A stretch of DNA of 64,000 bases from Pempheris klunzingeri (GCF_042242105.1 NC_092032.1:17223915-17287914), one strand, 5' to 3'. Positions 45,160 to 56,788 are shown, numbered from the stretch's first letter. Notes: generated from the letters alone by a model not told the origin. A program made the numbers and translations.

Positions 45160-46260
45160 TATATGCAAACAAAGGTGGTTGAATGTTATATTCTAAGTTA
45201 CACAATACTCTAACAAATGAAATTGTGGATGTAGCTCATAAATGCATTCTGTAGTCCTTTCAGTTTACTTATCATTGATATTTCTGAACTATTATTCCAG
45301 AAATGTGTCATTATTTCTCTCAGTAGATACATCACATCCACTTGTGCTTTTACACGCTGAGAAGCATAGAAGGAATAGAAAGAGGCCTAATTTCACTAAA
45401 GTCACATATGTACTGTATGTGTGCAAAGATGAAGCTGCAACTATTGTTTGGCCTGTGTACTCATGGGATTTGGTGACCGGAAGAGGAATCTCAAGTTTAA
45501 TGGTACTTTTTTGTGTATGTGTGTGTGTGCTGTTACACAACAGGTGCACAGCAGGAGGGTACTTTGTCCCAAAGTAGCCTCGAGCAGTGGTGATTTCTTT
45601 GTTTGATTGTGGATTAAGCAGGTCAAATTTCCACCACAAGATCTCTTAGAGCGATCAGGTTTCTTTTTGATGCAGTCAAGTAAAGTATTGCTAAGTACAA
45701 CCCAAACAAACACAAACATATGATTAGGATCAAAGTTCATTTTTCCAGCTTTGGCATCCACTGTGATTTACAGCTAAATAACTATGTGTGCTTAGATTAA
45801 AGCTCCTACGTAAAAGCTTTTCTTTATCAGCGATAAACTGTAGAGGTAAGTCAAGATAAGCGTCTGTTTCTTTTATCCTGTGCTTACTCTTGTGTCTTGA
45901 TTTGTTCTCATTAATGAGCACTTCCTGTCTTTAACCCTGCCACTGAATTGAAGCTAAATTGAGAAATGAGCATTATTTTATACACTATTCCCTAAAATGT
46001 AACCTGACATATTTGGTATCTTTAGAAAATGTTTGATCTCCACAAGTTTGAATAATGTATGGATTCAAAAAGAGTTTGAAATGTTGAAATGCAATGAGGC
46101 CTGCAAGGCCTTCTCTGCTGGCCTAAAAGAAATATCTGAATCACAAACTGATGTTAATTACATTTTGTCCATGAATACTTATTAAATAATTCCAAATGGT
46201 CTGTCCGCTTCCTTTCATAGCTTTTCCGATGGTTGTGCTGCTTCCACACATGTATTTTCA
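45160..46260. other. Intergenic, no gene seen
   Basis: AT-rich sequence with only short shadow ORFs. Confidence 0.5.
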
Positions 46261-46279
46261 TATTAAAGCATTTAACCAA

Positions 46280-46534
46280 TCACATTTCAGCCATCATTTG
46301 TTGCCAGGCAGGGTCAAAGTCAAAGAAGTCTGCCTGAAGGCCTTCTGCAGACCCTCTAACACAAAATAAATGTCGATGAAACTGTTGCTTCAACCAATCA
46401 GATTTTGAGTCGGTGGCACCAGGGCCCTCTAGCAGGCGAACGGCAACGTCACCGTATTCAGACCCGTTGATTGGATAGAAAAGGACTTCTTGATGGAACT
46501 GAAGCGCACGGATAATCTGTACGATGTTGTTCAC
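46280..46534 (-). other. Small ORF of 84 codons, doubtful
   Basis: An open frame with amino-acid composition more coding-like than its surroundings (for example DWLKQQFHRHLFCV, DFDPAWQQMM). No start context, splice structure or family match recognised. It could be a piece of a mobile-element gene. Confidence 0.2.
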
Positions 46535-46945
46535 CCCTGGTTTGTGTCATGTCTTGTCGTATGTGTTAAGTTGGTTTTTTTCACTTCCTGTTTTATTTTG
46601 AAAACTAAACTCTCCTCTCGTTTCAGGCCATTGACTTCCTGCCCTTGAGTGTTTTCCCGCCTTGGTGTTTGTCTGCCCCGCCCTGATTGTCTCCACCTGT
46701 TCCCCATCACCTTGTGTATATATATAGTCTGCGTCTCCCTTTGTCTTGTGCCAGATTGTCTTGTCTGAGCATCATAGGTCACTTGTGTTTTTGCAAACCA
46801 AGCCATAGATTGTCATGCCATGTAATTAGTAAGTATCTTGTCCATGTAAGTATTGTATTGTATTAAAGAGTTTGTCACCAGATTAAATGTGTCTTGCGTC
46901 GTGCATTTGGGTCCACCCTGCCTCTGAGCCCTGCGCATAATAGTT
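46535..46945 (+). mobile_element. LTR-like or retroposon remnant
   Basis: A TATA box (GTGTATATATAGTC, about 46714-46727), a TATTAAAG signal (about 46860) and the block TGCATTTGGGTCCACC (about 46903) occur in the order typical of repeated fish LTR-like ends, with C/T-rich promoter text upstream. No internal coding sequence is present. The class is inferred from memory of similar repeats. Confidence 0.4.
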
Positions 46946-48950
46946 TGTTTATTCAATAAAGGCATTTATTGTGGCTACAGGAGTTATCTATCTGCATAAT
47001 AAAATGGTTTTTATGACCATAAAATAGTTATTGAGGGGTGGATTGATTCAGATGGAGCACTACTGAAGGCCTAGGTGTGAAATGCACGGTCCGCCACTGT
47101 TGAAATTGGATAAGCATGAATTGCTTATTTCCACTTAAAGCAGACACAAAACACCAGTAGCATACATTTTCAGTTGTGTTTTTGTGACCTGATGAATTCT
47201 AAGGCCAATATTTAGCCGCCTTTTGGCTCATTTTTGGCCTCCACCAACTCTTTTTTTTCATTACAGAAGACCTCTTTCACTTTGGACTTTCTTGGGCCAC
47301 TTTGTTTAAAAAGTAAACGATGTGTGATACGTTCATAATGTGTAATGTGACCTGCTGCACAGGAGCAGTTCACAATGTCAAACTCCTACTACTGATCTGA
47401 TTACGTTTGTCAAAAGATAAGGTTACTTCTCCTGTAGAATGAAAACCTTCTTAGTCTGATAAGCGGGATCTCGTTCAGAAACTAATAGCAATGAATTTTA
47501 ATAAAGTTGTTAATATCCTCAACCCAAAGAAGTGCCTGGTAAGTTCAAAATGAAGAACTGATCAGAAGCTTGGACCCATGAGGTCAGCCGAGGGCATGTT
47601 TTATGCCTGCATCATTACAACTGTCTAATCTTTCAGTGTTATGGAAACAAGGAAATGGTGGTTCGTACCTTGACATTGTAAATTCAAGTCCAAATTCCTG
47701 GGCAGTCCCACATTGGTAGTCTGTTACTATTTTTAGCACCTGTTCTATTTTTAGCTCCTCACAGCTGTGGTATAAGAATATCCTTCAAACTCAGGGTGAT
47801 GCCACAGGAGTTCAGACCAGCACATCCGCGTGTTCTCTGGAGTTCACACATATTTTATTCCTTATTCATTCTGATTGAGTCTGTAGCAGAGGTGTGAATT
47901 CAGAATTGACTGGAGGATTTTCCTTGATACATTCGTGAAATGATATGTGTTATTATAGTTTGGTGCACACAAAGCTGTATTTAGGCTAATGCAAACAGTA
48001 GGAATACTGTAGATCTCACTGGATATTACTTATTTTTAACACACAATAAAGGAATCCATAAACTTATTAGAAAGTTTTAATAAATTAATCAGTGAAATAC
48101 AGTATTCATACTTAATTAAGCTAACATTCAGGTAGTATATTGTTTATTCTGTTAACATAGCTGCTTGGTGAAATGATACAGTAGCAGAGAGGGAGTGGTG
48201 ACATTTGGGTCAATGTGAGTACAAGAGCACACAGAATAATGGCAGCCGGCCCATAAAAGATGTGTTGTTCTGAGGTGTTACTTTATACTTCACATATTTC
48301 ATCAGCAGAGTAGAGTTCAGGTCAGGAGAGATAATACTATGTGATATTCATGCTGAGTGTGTGTTCTTCAGGACACATTAAAGTCCTGATGTCTTTATTT
48401 CAGCATAAGCCACTCCTAGATAACACACCTGAATCCCATTTTTTTCTGTTTTATTACACAGTTGCTGTTGTCTAGACAACTTAAGTTGGTTTGGTTTGCC
48501 TTTGCTAAATAAAATTTTACAGCTTTTTTAAACAAACACTGTTATTGTTGTCAAGGTAAGGTGTCAGGAAAATATTTTTTTAGGAGTTGGTATCGAAACA
48601 CGGGGGCTGTAAACTGCATTATAAGCACAGACTGTAAAAAGAAAAGTCATGAGCGAAACGAGCACACACGCTGTAGATAAAAGGGAGAGGCATGTTTGGG
48701 AATGTGACTGTAATGTCTTCCGCTCTGATGACGAAAGTCTCCTTGCCCATTGTTTTATGATACAAACTAAGATACTGTATCTCATTCAAAGGATGTCCTT
48801 CTGCAGTAAAACATTAAATGCTGTTAAATTTCACATTCCAGTTCACATCTGCTCATCTACGTCAGCAGAGGTGTTACACAGTCAGTGGTGCTATGGCAAT
48901 GTTATTTAATGAGATAGCAAACAATGAAGATGAGGCATTATTACAGCCAA
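46946..48950. other. Intergenic, no gene seen
   Basis: Two kilobases of AT-rich DNA with no ORF or repeat I can support. Confidence 0.5.
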
Positions 48951-49202
48951 TCTAACTCTACGGCAGGTATTTTAATTGTCTTGAAAAACAGATTAAAACA
49001 GGTTCCACCCTTCTCTGTGCATGGTTTGTGTTTGTTAGTGATTAGCAATTAATTCCTGGCAACTTTTTAATTTAATTATGTAAAACCTGTGGGACAAAGG
49101 CCTCAGGACTAATACAAGTGCTCCATCATTTGGTTTCAGTTATCCATCTAAATCAGGCCATAAGACATTACTGTTTACTGTGGCTTTCTAATAACAGAGC
49201 TA

Positions 49203-50791
49203 CAGTGGGGCAAAAAAGCCACCAATTGTGCAAGTTCTCCCACTTAAAAAGATGAGAGGCCTGTAATTTTCATCATAGGTATACCTCAACTATGAGAGAC
49301 AAAATGAGAAAAAAAAAAAAAATCCAGAAAATCACATTGTCTGATTTTTAAAGAATTTATTTGCAAATTATAGTGGAAAATAAGTATTTGGTCAATAACA
49401 AAAGTTCATCTCAGTACTTTGTTATATACCCTTTGTTGGCAATGACAGAGGTCAAACGTTTTCTGTAAGTCTTCACAAGGTTTTCACACACTGTTCCTGG
49501 TATTTTGGCCCATTCCTCCATGCAGATCTCCTCTAGAGCAGTGATGTTTTGGGGCTGTTGCTGGGCAACACGGACTTTCAACTCCCTCCAAAGATTTTCT
49601 ATGGGGTTGAGATCTGGAGACTGGCTAGGCCACTCCAGGACCTTGAAATGCTTCTTACGAAGCCACTCCTTCGTTGCCCAGGCGGTGTGTTTGGGATCAT
49701 TGTCATGCTGAAAGACCCAGCCACGTTTCATCTTCAATGCCCTTGCTGATGGAAGGAGGTTTTCACTCAAAATCTCCCGATACATGGCCCCATTCATTCT
49801 TTCCTTTACACGGATCAGTCGTCCTGGTCCCTTTGCAGAAAAACAGCCCCAAAGCATGAGGTTTCCACCCCCATGCTTCACAGTAGGTATGGTGTTCTTT
49901 GGATGCAACTCAGCATTCTTTCTCCTCCAAACACGACAAGTTGAGTTTTTACCAAAAAGTTCTATTTTGGTTTCATCTGACCATATGACATTCTCCCAAT
50001 CCTCTTCTGGATCATCCAAATGCTCTCTAGCAAACTTCAGACGGGCCTGGACATGTACTGGCTTAAGCAGGGGGACACGTCTGGCACTGCAGGATTTGAG
50101 TCCCTGGCGGCGTAGTGTGTTACTGATGGTAGCCTTTGTTACTTTGTTCCCAGCTCTCTGCAGGTCATTCACTAGGTCCCCCCGTGTGGTTCTGGGATTT
50201 TTGCTCACCGTTCTTGTGATCATTTTGACCCCACGGGGTGAGATCTTGCGTGGAGCCCCAGATCGAGGGAGATTATCAGTGGTCTGGTATGTCTTCCATT
50301 TTCTAATAATTGCTCCCACAGTTGATTTCTTCACACCAAGCTGCTTACCTGTTGCAGATTCAGTCTTCCCAGCCTGGTGCAGGTCTATAATTTTGTTTCT
50401 GGTGTCCTTTGACAGCTCTTTGGTCTTGGCCATAGTGGAGTTTGGAGTGTGACTGTTTGAGGTTGTGGACAGGTGTCTTTTATACTGATAACGAGTTCAA
50501 ACAGGTGCCATTAATACAGGTAACGAGTGGAGGACAGAGGAGCCTCTTAAAGAAGAAGTTACAGATCTGTGAGAGCCAGAAATCTTGCTTGTTTGTAGGT
50601 GACCAAATACTTATTTTACCAAGGAATTTACTAATTAATTCATTAAAAATCCTACAATGTGATTTCCTGGATTCTTTCCCCCCACTCATAGTTGAAGTGT
50701 ACCTATGATGAAAATTACAAGCCTCTCTCATCTTTTTAAGTGGGAGAACTTGCACAATTGGTGGCTGACTAAATACTTTTTTGCCCCACTG
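49203..50791 (-). mobile_element. Tc1-like DNA transposon with IR/DR ends, TA target site
   Basis: The 1589-bp element runs between CAGTGGGGCAAAAAAG at 49203 and its inverse ending at 50791, with TA on both sides (49201-49202 and 50792-50793). The terminal inverted repeats are about 200 bp each. They carry an inner direct repeat (AATAAGTATTTGGTCA at 49379-49394, inverse at 50600-50617) and an outer one on the right end (50765-50787). This is the IR/DR plan known from Sleeping Beauty-type fish Tc1 elements. The left outer repeat has lost 11 bp (TATTTAGTCAG is missing after 49218). One intact transposase gene lies inside. The insertion appears to sit in the 3' tail of an older LINE. Confidence 0.95.
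49411..50433 (-). CDS. Tc1-family transposase, intact, 340 aa
   Basis: Cut-and-paste DDE transposase acting at TA sites. A single uninterrupted ORF begins with ATG at 50433, starting [20 protein letters not shown]. Residues 1-110 form the paired-like helix-turn-helix DNA-binding part, with a GRPR-like linker ([11 protein letters not shown]) and a second HTH ending [12 protein letters not shown]. The catalytic domain shows the DD34E triad: first D in [12 protein letters not shown], second D in [11 protein letters not shown], and E in [14 protein letters not shown]. The C-terminus is [12 protein letters not shown]. Length equals that of full-length fish Tc1 transposases (about 340 aa), with no stop or frameshift, so the protein could still be active even though one end of the element is damaged. 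Confidence 0.97.
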   Translation of the reverse strand: MAKTKELSKDTRNKIIDLHQAGKTESATGKQLGVKKSTVGAIIRKWKTYQTTDNLPRSGAPRKISPRGVKMITRTVSKNPRTTRGDLVNDLQRAGNKVTKATISNTLRRQGLKSCSARRVPLLKPVHVQARLKFAREHLDDPEEDWENVIWSDETKIELFGKNSTCRVWRRKNAELHPKNTIPTVKHGGGNLMLWGCFSAKGPGRLIRVKERMNGAMYREILSENLLPSARALKMKRGWVFQHDNDPKHTAWATKEWLRKKHFKVLEWPSQSPDLNPIENLWRELKVRVAQQQPQNITALEEICMEEWAKIPGTVCENLVKTYRKRLTSVIANKGYITKY

Positions 50792-51000
50792 TACATAACT
50801 TCTTTTGATTTGTAACTATTTATACACGTGCATTTATTGACTTTTAACGCATTTTCTCTTAAGCTTTAACTATTTATTTTCTTGTACTTGTATTGTCTCT
50901 TACATGCAATTTAATGTTTCTGTGTCTTGCTTTATTGTGTTTTAATGTCCCTGTAAAGCACTGCTGAAAGGTGTTATACAAATACATTTGCCTTGCCTTA

Positions 51001-52108
51001 CTGCTTACATACAGGCATTATGAATTACTTGAAAAAAAAATGCTGTGTAATTTTAGTTTGGCTTGAAATAGTCACATCTTTTTTATATCAGTAAGGACCA
51101 TCATCAGCTGATAGTGGAAGTTTTCATGTGTCATATGCTGGCTCATCAGTAGCCAGACACTACCAGTGTAAGCGGATTACCCCAAATAATCACCACTTTT
51201 GATCTTGGAGCGCCGTTCCGAAGGTTTTATATTTTTCATTACTTTTCATTTTCATTTTGGTTTCAGTTAGTTTCCAGAGTGAATCTGCTTGTTAGATTTA
51301 TAAATGTTCGCAAGTACACAATATGTTTCAAACCTAGTTTTTTGTTTAGTTTCATTTCACTTTAAAAATCTCGTCGTCAGATCACTTAAGTAATCGTACG
51401 TTTTCAGAGAGCACACCCAGGGAAATTACCTTGTGCATTTCTTCACCAAAACACACACAGGCACACACACACACATATTTGATGATGCTTGACTTCAGAT
51501 GAATTTCTAGAAAGTCAAAGTGGAGTGCCACCTCAGACAGAGCAAACAAAAATGGAGTGACTACAGCCAATGAGTGGGCTGAGGGACTTTCTCCTCAACA
51601 AAATAACTATATTTGTCTTTCTGGTTGCTACTCATTAATCTCTGGCTGAGATTTGTGCTCCTGCGATAAACGTTATCACTGTATAAACAATTCCATCACT
51701 TCTCATACGGTTCACATGTGGGGTACTGGCTTTCACATTTTTGCAACCCTCCACACTGAGTTTTCTGAATGCTGGTATTATCACACACATTCCAGCAGAG
51801 TCGTCACTACAGTCACGTCAATGTTATCTGACCCTCATTTTATCTGTTTATTGTGTGACACACTACTTGGAAAGAAGATACTCACAGCAACTCACCCACA
51901 CAAGCACAGGCAATGATAAAATTCTTTTTGTGCTAAGGGAGGTAGTTATTGAATAACTTATGAGGTAAAATGAGGAGGATGAGACGTACTCCTATTGTAA
52001 CATCCTTGTGCTTAATCACTCTTTTGACGTCCTTCAGTTAGCAACATGCTTTCATATTTGGAAACATACATCATATTCAAGTCCTTACAAAAAATGTGAC
52101 ATAGAAAG
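51001..52108. other. Intergenic, no gene seen
   Basis: Short ORFs only; a short (CA)n lies near 51451-51472. Confidence 0.5.
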
Positions 52109-52659
52109 TGTTGGGCTTCACTATACGGTGAACAGCACATGGTGAAGACCACATGTTTCTTTTCTGTGTAAAACTATTGGACTTCTTCCCCCAATGCCCA
52201 GTTTCACAGATAGGTGTGAAATCACCCCCGCGCCCAGCTCCACAGTCGCCATTGGCCGGAGGGGACACATGATTTTACAACCGCAGGCCCACAAAACCAG
52301 TTCACCCCCACTGAACTCTCTCTTTCTGATGTCTCTACTGAAGTGGAGAGACCAGCTCTTTCCTGCTCCCTCTCCTCCTGCAGAGGAGAGAAGCTCAACT
52401 CAGCTAAGCTCTGCCTCAGTGTGGTCTGTACCAGAACAGCCACCTCCTTCATGGTAGCGACACAAGGTCCTGCCTGAAGTAAACAGATCAGAGCCAGCAG
52501 GCACGACCCAGAGTCTGCCAGCTGATAACCAACAACAAGAGCACACCAGCAAGTTAAGCTGCTAACTAACAGCTGCTAACTAACAGGAACAAAGGAGCGA
52601 CCGGATTCCTCCAGCCTGCAACCACACAGCAACGGACACGGACACATTCCTCAGCCTTA

Positions 52660-52694
<35 letters not shown>

Positions 52695-53197
52695 TCATGT
52701 TATTTGTTAGTTTAGTCATAGAGATTTAGTTAGATTGTTTGATTGATTTTGTTTCTGTAACAGCAGATGTCTTTAATACCTACTCTGCTTCAGCTGTACT
52801 TACAACCAAAGTACAACTCCTTCACCTTAATGAGTAACAAATGATGTCCCTGAATTTTGCTCTGTTTTAATAAATGTTTTAATACTTGCTGTCTCCTTTA
52901 ATGTTGTACAAGGGTGAACACTGCCAACCCCTACACTGTCAAGAACTCCAAAATCCTTCAGCTAGCTATCAATGTGGTAATTTTGGTAGAAATTATTAAA
53001 TTAATTATAAAACATACTTCCAAATTGATAGTTTAGTATTTTTATGAGACTAAATCAATTAAAACGGCTGTCTTTTCCTCGTTTTTCGAGGTGGTGCCCC
53101 AATCGAGGTGTACTTTAATCAAAGTTCATTTATTTTAATAATTATTAATTATCTTTGATAATTATTAATTATTTCTGATAGCCAAATTGAACATTAC
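52109..53197. repeat. Unclassified dispersed repeat, copy 2 (short form)
   Basis: Second copy of the block at 201-1733, same orientation. About 420 bp found in copy 1 (roughly 768-1189) are absent: CGGACACG joins directly to ACACATTCCTCAGCC. The array of GAGAGACCAG units is also shorter. The junction lies in an ACACA-rich sequence, so a slippage or short-homology deletion is plausible. Confidence 0.8.
52662..52691. repeat. (CA)n microsatellite inside repeat copy 2
   Basis: CA tract at the position equivalent to 1203-1229 in copy 1, so the microsatellite was part of the ancestral repeat. Confidence 0.9.
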
Positions 53198-53286
53198 ACT
53201 GACTTGTAATTAGGAGAGTGGAGACCCCTTCATTGGTCATGTAACTGAGTGGATAAAATCTCCTGGTGGTGTTAAGTGTATATGTA

Positions 53287-53486
53287 CACTGTTGCCCATA
53301 ACGTTGGAATAAAATGTTTTTTACCTCTTCTCATGAAATGATTGTGACAATGTGATTTATTCTTGATAAATAAAGTGTATATCTTCTCAACTTTATTGAT
53401 CAAACTCTTCCAAACATATCACAGTGAAACTTAAACTTAAAAATTGGGGGTATTGAACAATTATTCCAACTTAATGGGCAACAGTG
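53287..53486. mobile_element. TA-flanked 200-bp MITE
   Basis: CACTGTTGCCCATAACGTTGG at the left and its near-inverse (CCAACTTAATGGGCAACAGTG) at the right; TA on both sides (53285-53286, 53487-53488). No ORF. It lies 90 bp after the unclassified repeat copy 2 and about 340 bp before the chemokine start codon. Confidence 0.85.
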
Positions 53487-53672
53487 TAGCTTAACAGCAG
53501 TACATATTTCACACTGTTACATCACACTATAAAAATACTGATTAAATCCCACTAAAAGTAGTTTTACACAAATTTATGTTCACACCTCCCAGTATCACCT
53601 GGAGGTTGTACCTTGCTCCTATTCCTGGCTCATTTCCACAGTCACACATGGTATTACGCAATCCTGCCCAAC

Positions 53673-53682
53673 GGAAAACCCC
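53673..53682. promoter_or_regulatory. NF-kB-type site upstream of the chemokine gene
   Basis: GGAAAACCCC is the inverse of GGGGTTTTCC, which fits the kappaB consensus GGGRNNYYCC. It lies 152 bp upstream of the ATG; a weak TATA-like CTACTTAAG follows at 53691. NF-kB control is normal for inflammatory chemokines, but the site is short and could be chance. Confidence 0.45.
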
Positions 53683-53824
53683 GGCGTGGCCTACTTAAGA
53701 GTGACAGCAGTGTAGTCTCCGTCACACTCTCACTGAACGCCTCCAGGCACTTTAAACCACTTGAGCTGCACTGCAACCTCACACTGACACGGACCGGCAG
53801 AACAAGCGCAACACCTGTGGAACT

Positions 53825-55336
53825 ATGGCAAGCCAAAAAGTGTGTCTCATCTCAGCACTGTGCTGCCTCTTCATCCTCAACACCTTTATTGGTGGCACAC
53901 AGTCAGGTGAGTCGGCTTCAGCTACCAATGCTTGAATTTACATTAACTAATTACATTTTTACTAAATGTTATGTTTCCATCATCAAATTTAAAAGGTTTT
54001 TGTATTGTGTTTGCAGCGAGCTGCTGCCTGAGGTACACCAAACACCACTTTGCATGCAGACGACTGCTGGGCTACACCATCCAAACCATCAAATCCTCCT
54101 GCGACATCCCCGCCGTTATGTGAGTATAAGGGAGAGAATTAGGACACTTTTATTCAGTTGTGACAGCAGCATAGTGAGCAGGTTAAAACAAATCAAATGA
54201 GGAATCAAACCAGTGAGGCATCGCAGAGGTCTAAAATAGATAACATTTTAGAACTCCTTGATAGATATTGTTTAAAATAAGTCACATATTTGACTAAATA
54301 TACCTGAAGTAGAAATGAAGAAGAATATTTCTGTTATGAACAACGTAGTGTATGTGTTAGACCACAATGGTAATTCTGTCCTGTTCACTTATTTTGACAT
54401 ATTTTAGCTGCTGTGTGGGAGCAACATAAAACCATTGATTACATTACAAATTGCACTAAGAATTAGTGATAAGGTTTTTTCAAGGGAACACACCCATATA
54501 CAACAGGCTGTTTATTAGATCAGGACTGTTGAAACTTAGACGTGATAGATGTTATTAGTTATGTACAGGGCAAAAAGCAGTAGGTCACATGGCTGAAATG
54601 ATTTATTGCTCAGTAACTGTAATTGGAAAACAGTTTTTGTTCAAATGAAAAAAATAACTGAATGAATGAATGAATGACAGTCTTGGGTGTGACAGATCAG
54701 CAATGTACAATATAGTTCAAATTGCAGTTTACTTAATCGCCAATTCTGCTTTTTTGATCAATTCTCTGTATCTCAAACAAAGATATGTATGTTTAAGATA
54801 TTCAGTGTTTGAATTTGGACGAAAATGCGCTTTGACTGAGGTGAAAGCAAATAAAACCTCATTCCCCACATTAGAAAACATGTACTAGATATGAAGCAGA
54901 ACACTCCCTCACTCTTTGTTAAAATGTGACCCAGACTCGATCATGGAGAGCTGCGAGTCGATATGTGAGGCTGTAAATATGAACTTGAGACGCACTGGAG
55001 CTGTTTCTGGGGTGTAATGAAGTGCATTCACGTGTCTTGTGTGTAATCATTTCTTCACCATTTCTCCGACAGCTTCCATGTTCCTGGGAGGTTTGTGTGT
55101 GCCGACCCTTCAGTCAACTGGACTCAAAGAGGGATGAGGTGTCTGGAGTGAGTATTATCATGTCTCTGTAATGTATTTGGTGTAGTTTTTCTGCACTCAT
55201 TTGCAGTATTATTGTACTCTAATGGATTATTGAACTGAATTTGTGTCATGTCTCCATTTTTCTTTGTAGTGAAAGGAGGAGGAAGACCACTCGGATGCTC
55301 AAAGAGGGAACTCCTGGCAACACCACTTCAGCCTAA
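53825..55336 (+). CDS. CC chemokine, six-cysteine type, 4 exons, 108 aa
   Basis: Secreted chemoattractant acting on a leukocyte G-protein-coupled receptor. Exons 53825-53906, 54017-54119, 55073-55147 and 55270-55336 have GT/AG borders and consistent phases (327 nt). Residues 1-27 are a hydrophobic signal peptide (LISALCCLFILNTFIGG). The mature part opens with the adjacent Cys30-Cys31 (ASCCLRYT). Cys56 (SSCDIPAVIFHV) and Cys71 (FVCADPSVNW) complete the two standard disulphides. Cys41 and Cys85 (GMRCLDERR) give a probable third bridge, as in mammalian CCL15/CCL23. A basic tail RRRKTTRM follows. The CCLRYT/AVIFH/VCADP blocks recall the CCL19/20/21/25 range, but I cannot fix an orthologue. Teleost CC chemokines are a rapidly diversifying family. 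A poly(A) signal follows at 55576. Confidence 0.9.
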
Positions 55337-55575
55337 ACTCTATACAACAGCTAATTTCTGCAGCATATAACTCATCTTTTTGCGCATTTCTGCATCACAG
55401 AACACTATTTTGCTGAGAAAAATGCATTGATGTTATAGCGACACTGAAATATTTATTGTAACAGGGACTATCATATGATTTTTGTTATATTCTCTTATAT
55501 TTGTTCTGTTTTATGAACAGGGAAGTGTAGTATTCGTAATACACGGTAAACTGTAAGCTGAAACTCAAGTGCACC

Positions 55576-55581
55576 AATAAA
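55576..55581 (+). terminator. Poly(A) signal of the CC chemokine gene
   Basis: AATAAA 240 bp after the stop codon, followed by TTGTTTTTC. Confidence 0.7.
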
Positions 55582-55974
55582 TTTTAAAAAGAAAACATTG
55601 TTTTTCAAACTATTTGACAAACAATATGACAAACTTTTCTCAAGAAGTTGTAATTGTAATTCATATTGACAAAGAATTTATTAAAACAGAGATATTTAAC
55701 AATATATGTGTCTATGTATGTTGTATTATTAATACTGCCAACTGTACATTCAGCGTGTTCACATGGGTCATTTGATACCTTTAATACAACCTTTTTAGTT
55801 AGTTTACTAACTAGTACTTGAAATTTAAATTTTAGCATTTGATTTTAGCCAAGTAATATAAAAAGAACAACAAAAACTGGCAACAATTTGGCTGCAAGAA
55901 ATCAAGATGAGCACTTTCACATATACAGTAGAAACAGTATATTAGCAGTAACATTTTAAGCCTATTAACATGCA

Positions 55975-56165
55975 CTAATCGGAAGATTCGATTCCAACTA
56001 GAGTTATCCTTGGGCGAGATACTGAACCCTGATGCTTCGGTGTATGAATGTGTGTGAATGGTTATTCTGGTGAACAGTGGCAGATTACAGATTACTGTGA
56101 ATGTAATGTTACAGTGATTTAAGTGCTTGAAAAGAGGAGAAAGGTGCGATACAAGTATAATCAAT
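55975..56165. mobile_element. Fish retroposon tail (LINE/SINE type)
   Basis: The order CTTGGGCGAGATACTGAACCC, GGTGTATGAATGTGTGTGAATGG, and AAGTGCTTGAAAAGAGGAGAAAG-GTGCGATACAAGTATAA matches, in degraded form, a very common fish repeat (GAGCAAGGCACTTAACCCC...GTGTGTGAATGG...AAAAGCGCTATATAAATGC). Confidence 0.55.
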
Positions 56166-56600
56166 TTACCATTCTTCCCATAATCATCGTTAAGCATTTC
56201 AGACTGTAGGTTATTACAAAGGCCTGTAGACAAGCTTCCGCTTAGGGTCAAGAGAACAAATCAGAATGACTGAGCTCTGCATGAGAATTGTTTTTTTGGC
56301 CTTAACTCTTATCTCAGAGTGCATTATTAGCCATGTAGCTCGTCAGATCATGGATGTATGTAGAGAACCGGATACTTGGCTGCCACTCAGCCTTGCTGCC
56401 AATTTGTCCCAGTGGTCACAAGTGTGGTGTTGCAACAAACACAAAAATTCCCTGTATTCCAAAAAAACATATGCTCCATAGACAACCATTAATAAAGAGA
56501 AGAAAAAACAATCATGAAAAAAATAAGAAAGAAAACAATTAATCTGAAAGTGATCTTTGACTTAAAACATAACTGGCAGGAACGACCGTGACAGAGATGT

Positions 56601-56606
56601 TTTATT
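56601..56606 (-). terminator. Probable poly(A) signal of the Toll-like receptor gene
   Basis: TTTATT on the plus strand is AATAAA on the minus strand, 183 bp past the stop codon at 56789. Confidence 0.55.
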
Positions 56607-56788
56607 TGTCTTGAACAGAGTGAGTTAAAATATTTTTGATGGGACCAATCTCAGTCAGTCTGGTACTAAAACATAATTGCAGTGACCTCCTTCAGATATA
56701 TTTACTGCAATTTTGTGGTAAAACACATTCCACCAAAGACTCCACTGGCTGTAAAGCTCATACAGGGAGGATCATAATACTTGTTAAA

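Larger units (their letters stand above)
48951..51000 (+). mobile_element. Old LINE 3' end split by the Tc1 insertion
   Basis: The left flank (about 49140-49200, GACATTACTGTTTACTGTGGCTTTCTAATAACAG) and the right flank (about 50794-51000, ending CTGTAAAGCACTGCTGAAAGGTGTTATACAAATAC) together resemble the L2-type LINE 3' end, whose tail reads TAAAGCACT...GGTGCTATACAAATAAA. The Tc1 element at 49203-50791 separates the two halves. Confidence 0.4.

Noticed and set aside
49784-50452. 222-codon ORF on the plus strand
   Set aside because: It is antisense to the Tc1 transposase and its translation has no family character; the transposase frame on the minus strand explains the openness.
56266-56481. 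71-codon ORF with a hydrophobic start and a CC pair
   Set aside because: Looks a little like a small secreted protein near the chemokine gene, but the remaining chemokine cysteines and motifs are absent and there is no supporting splice or promoter structure.
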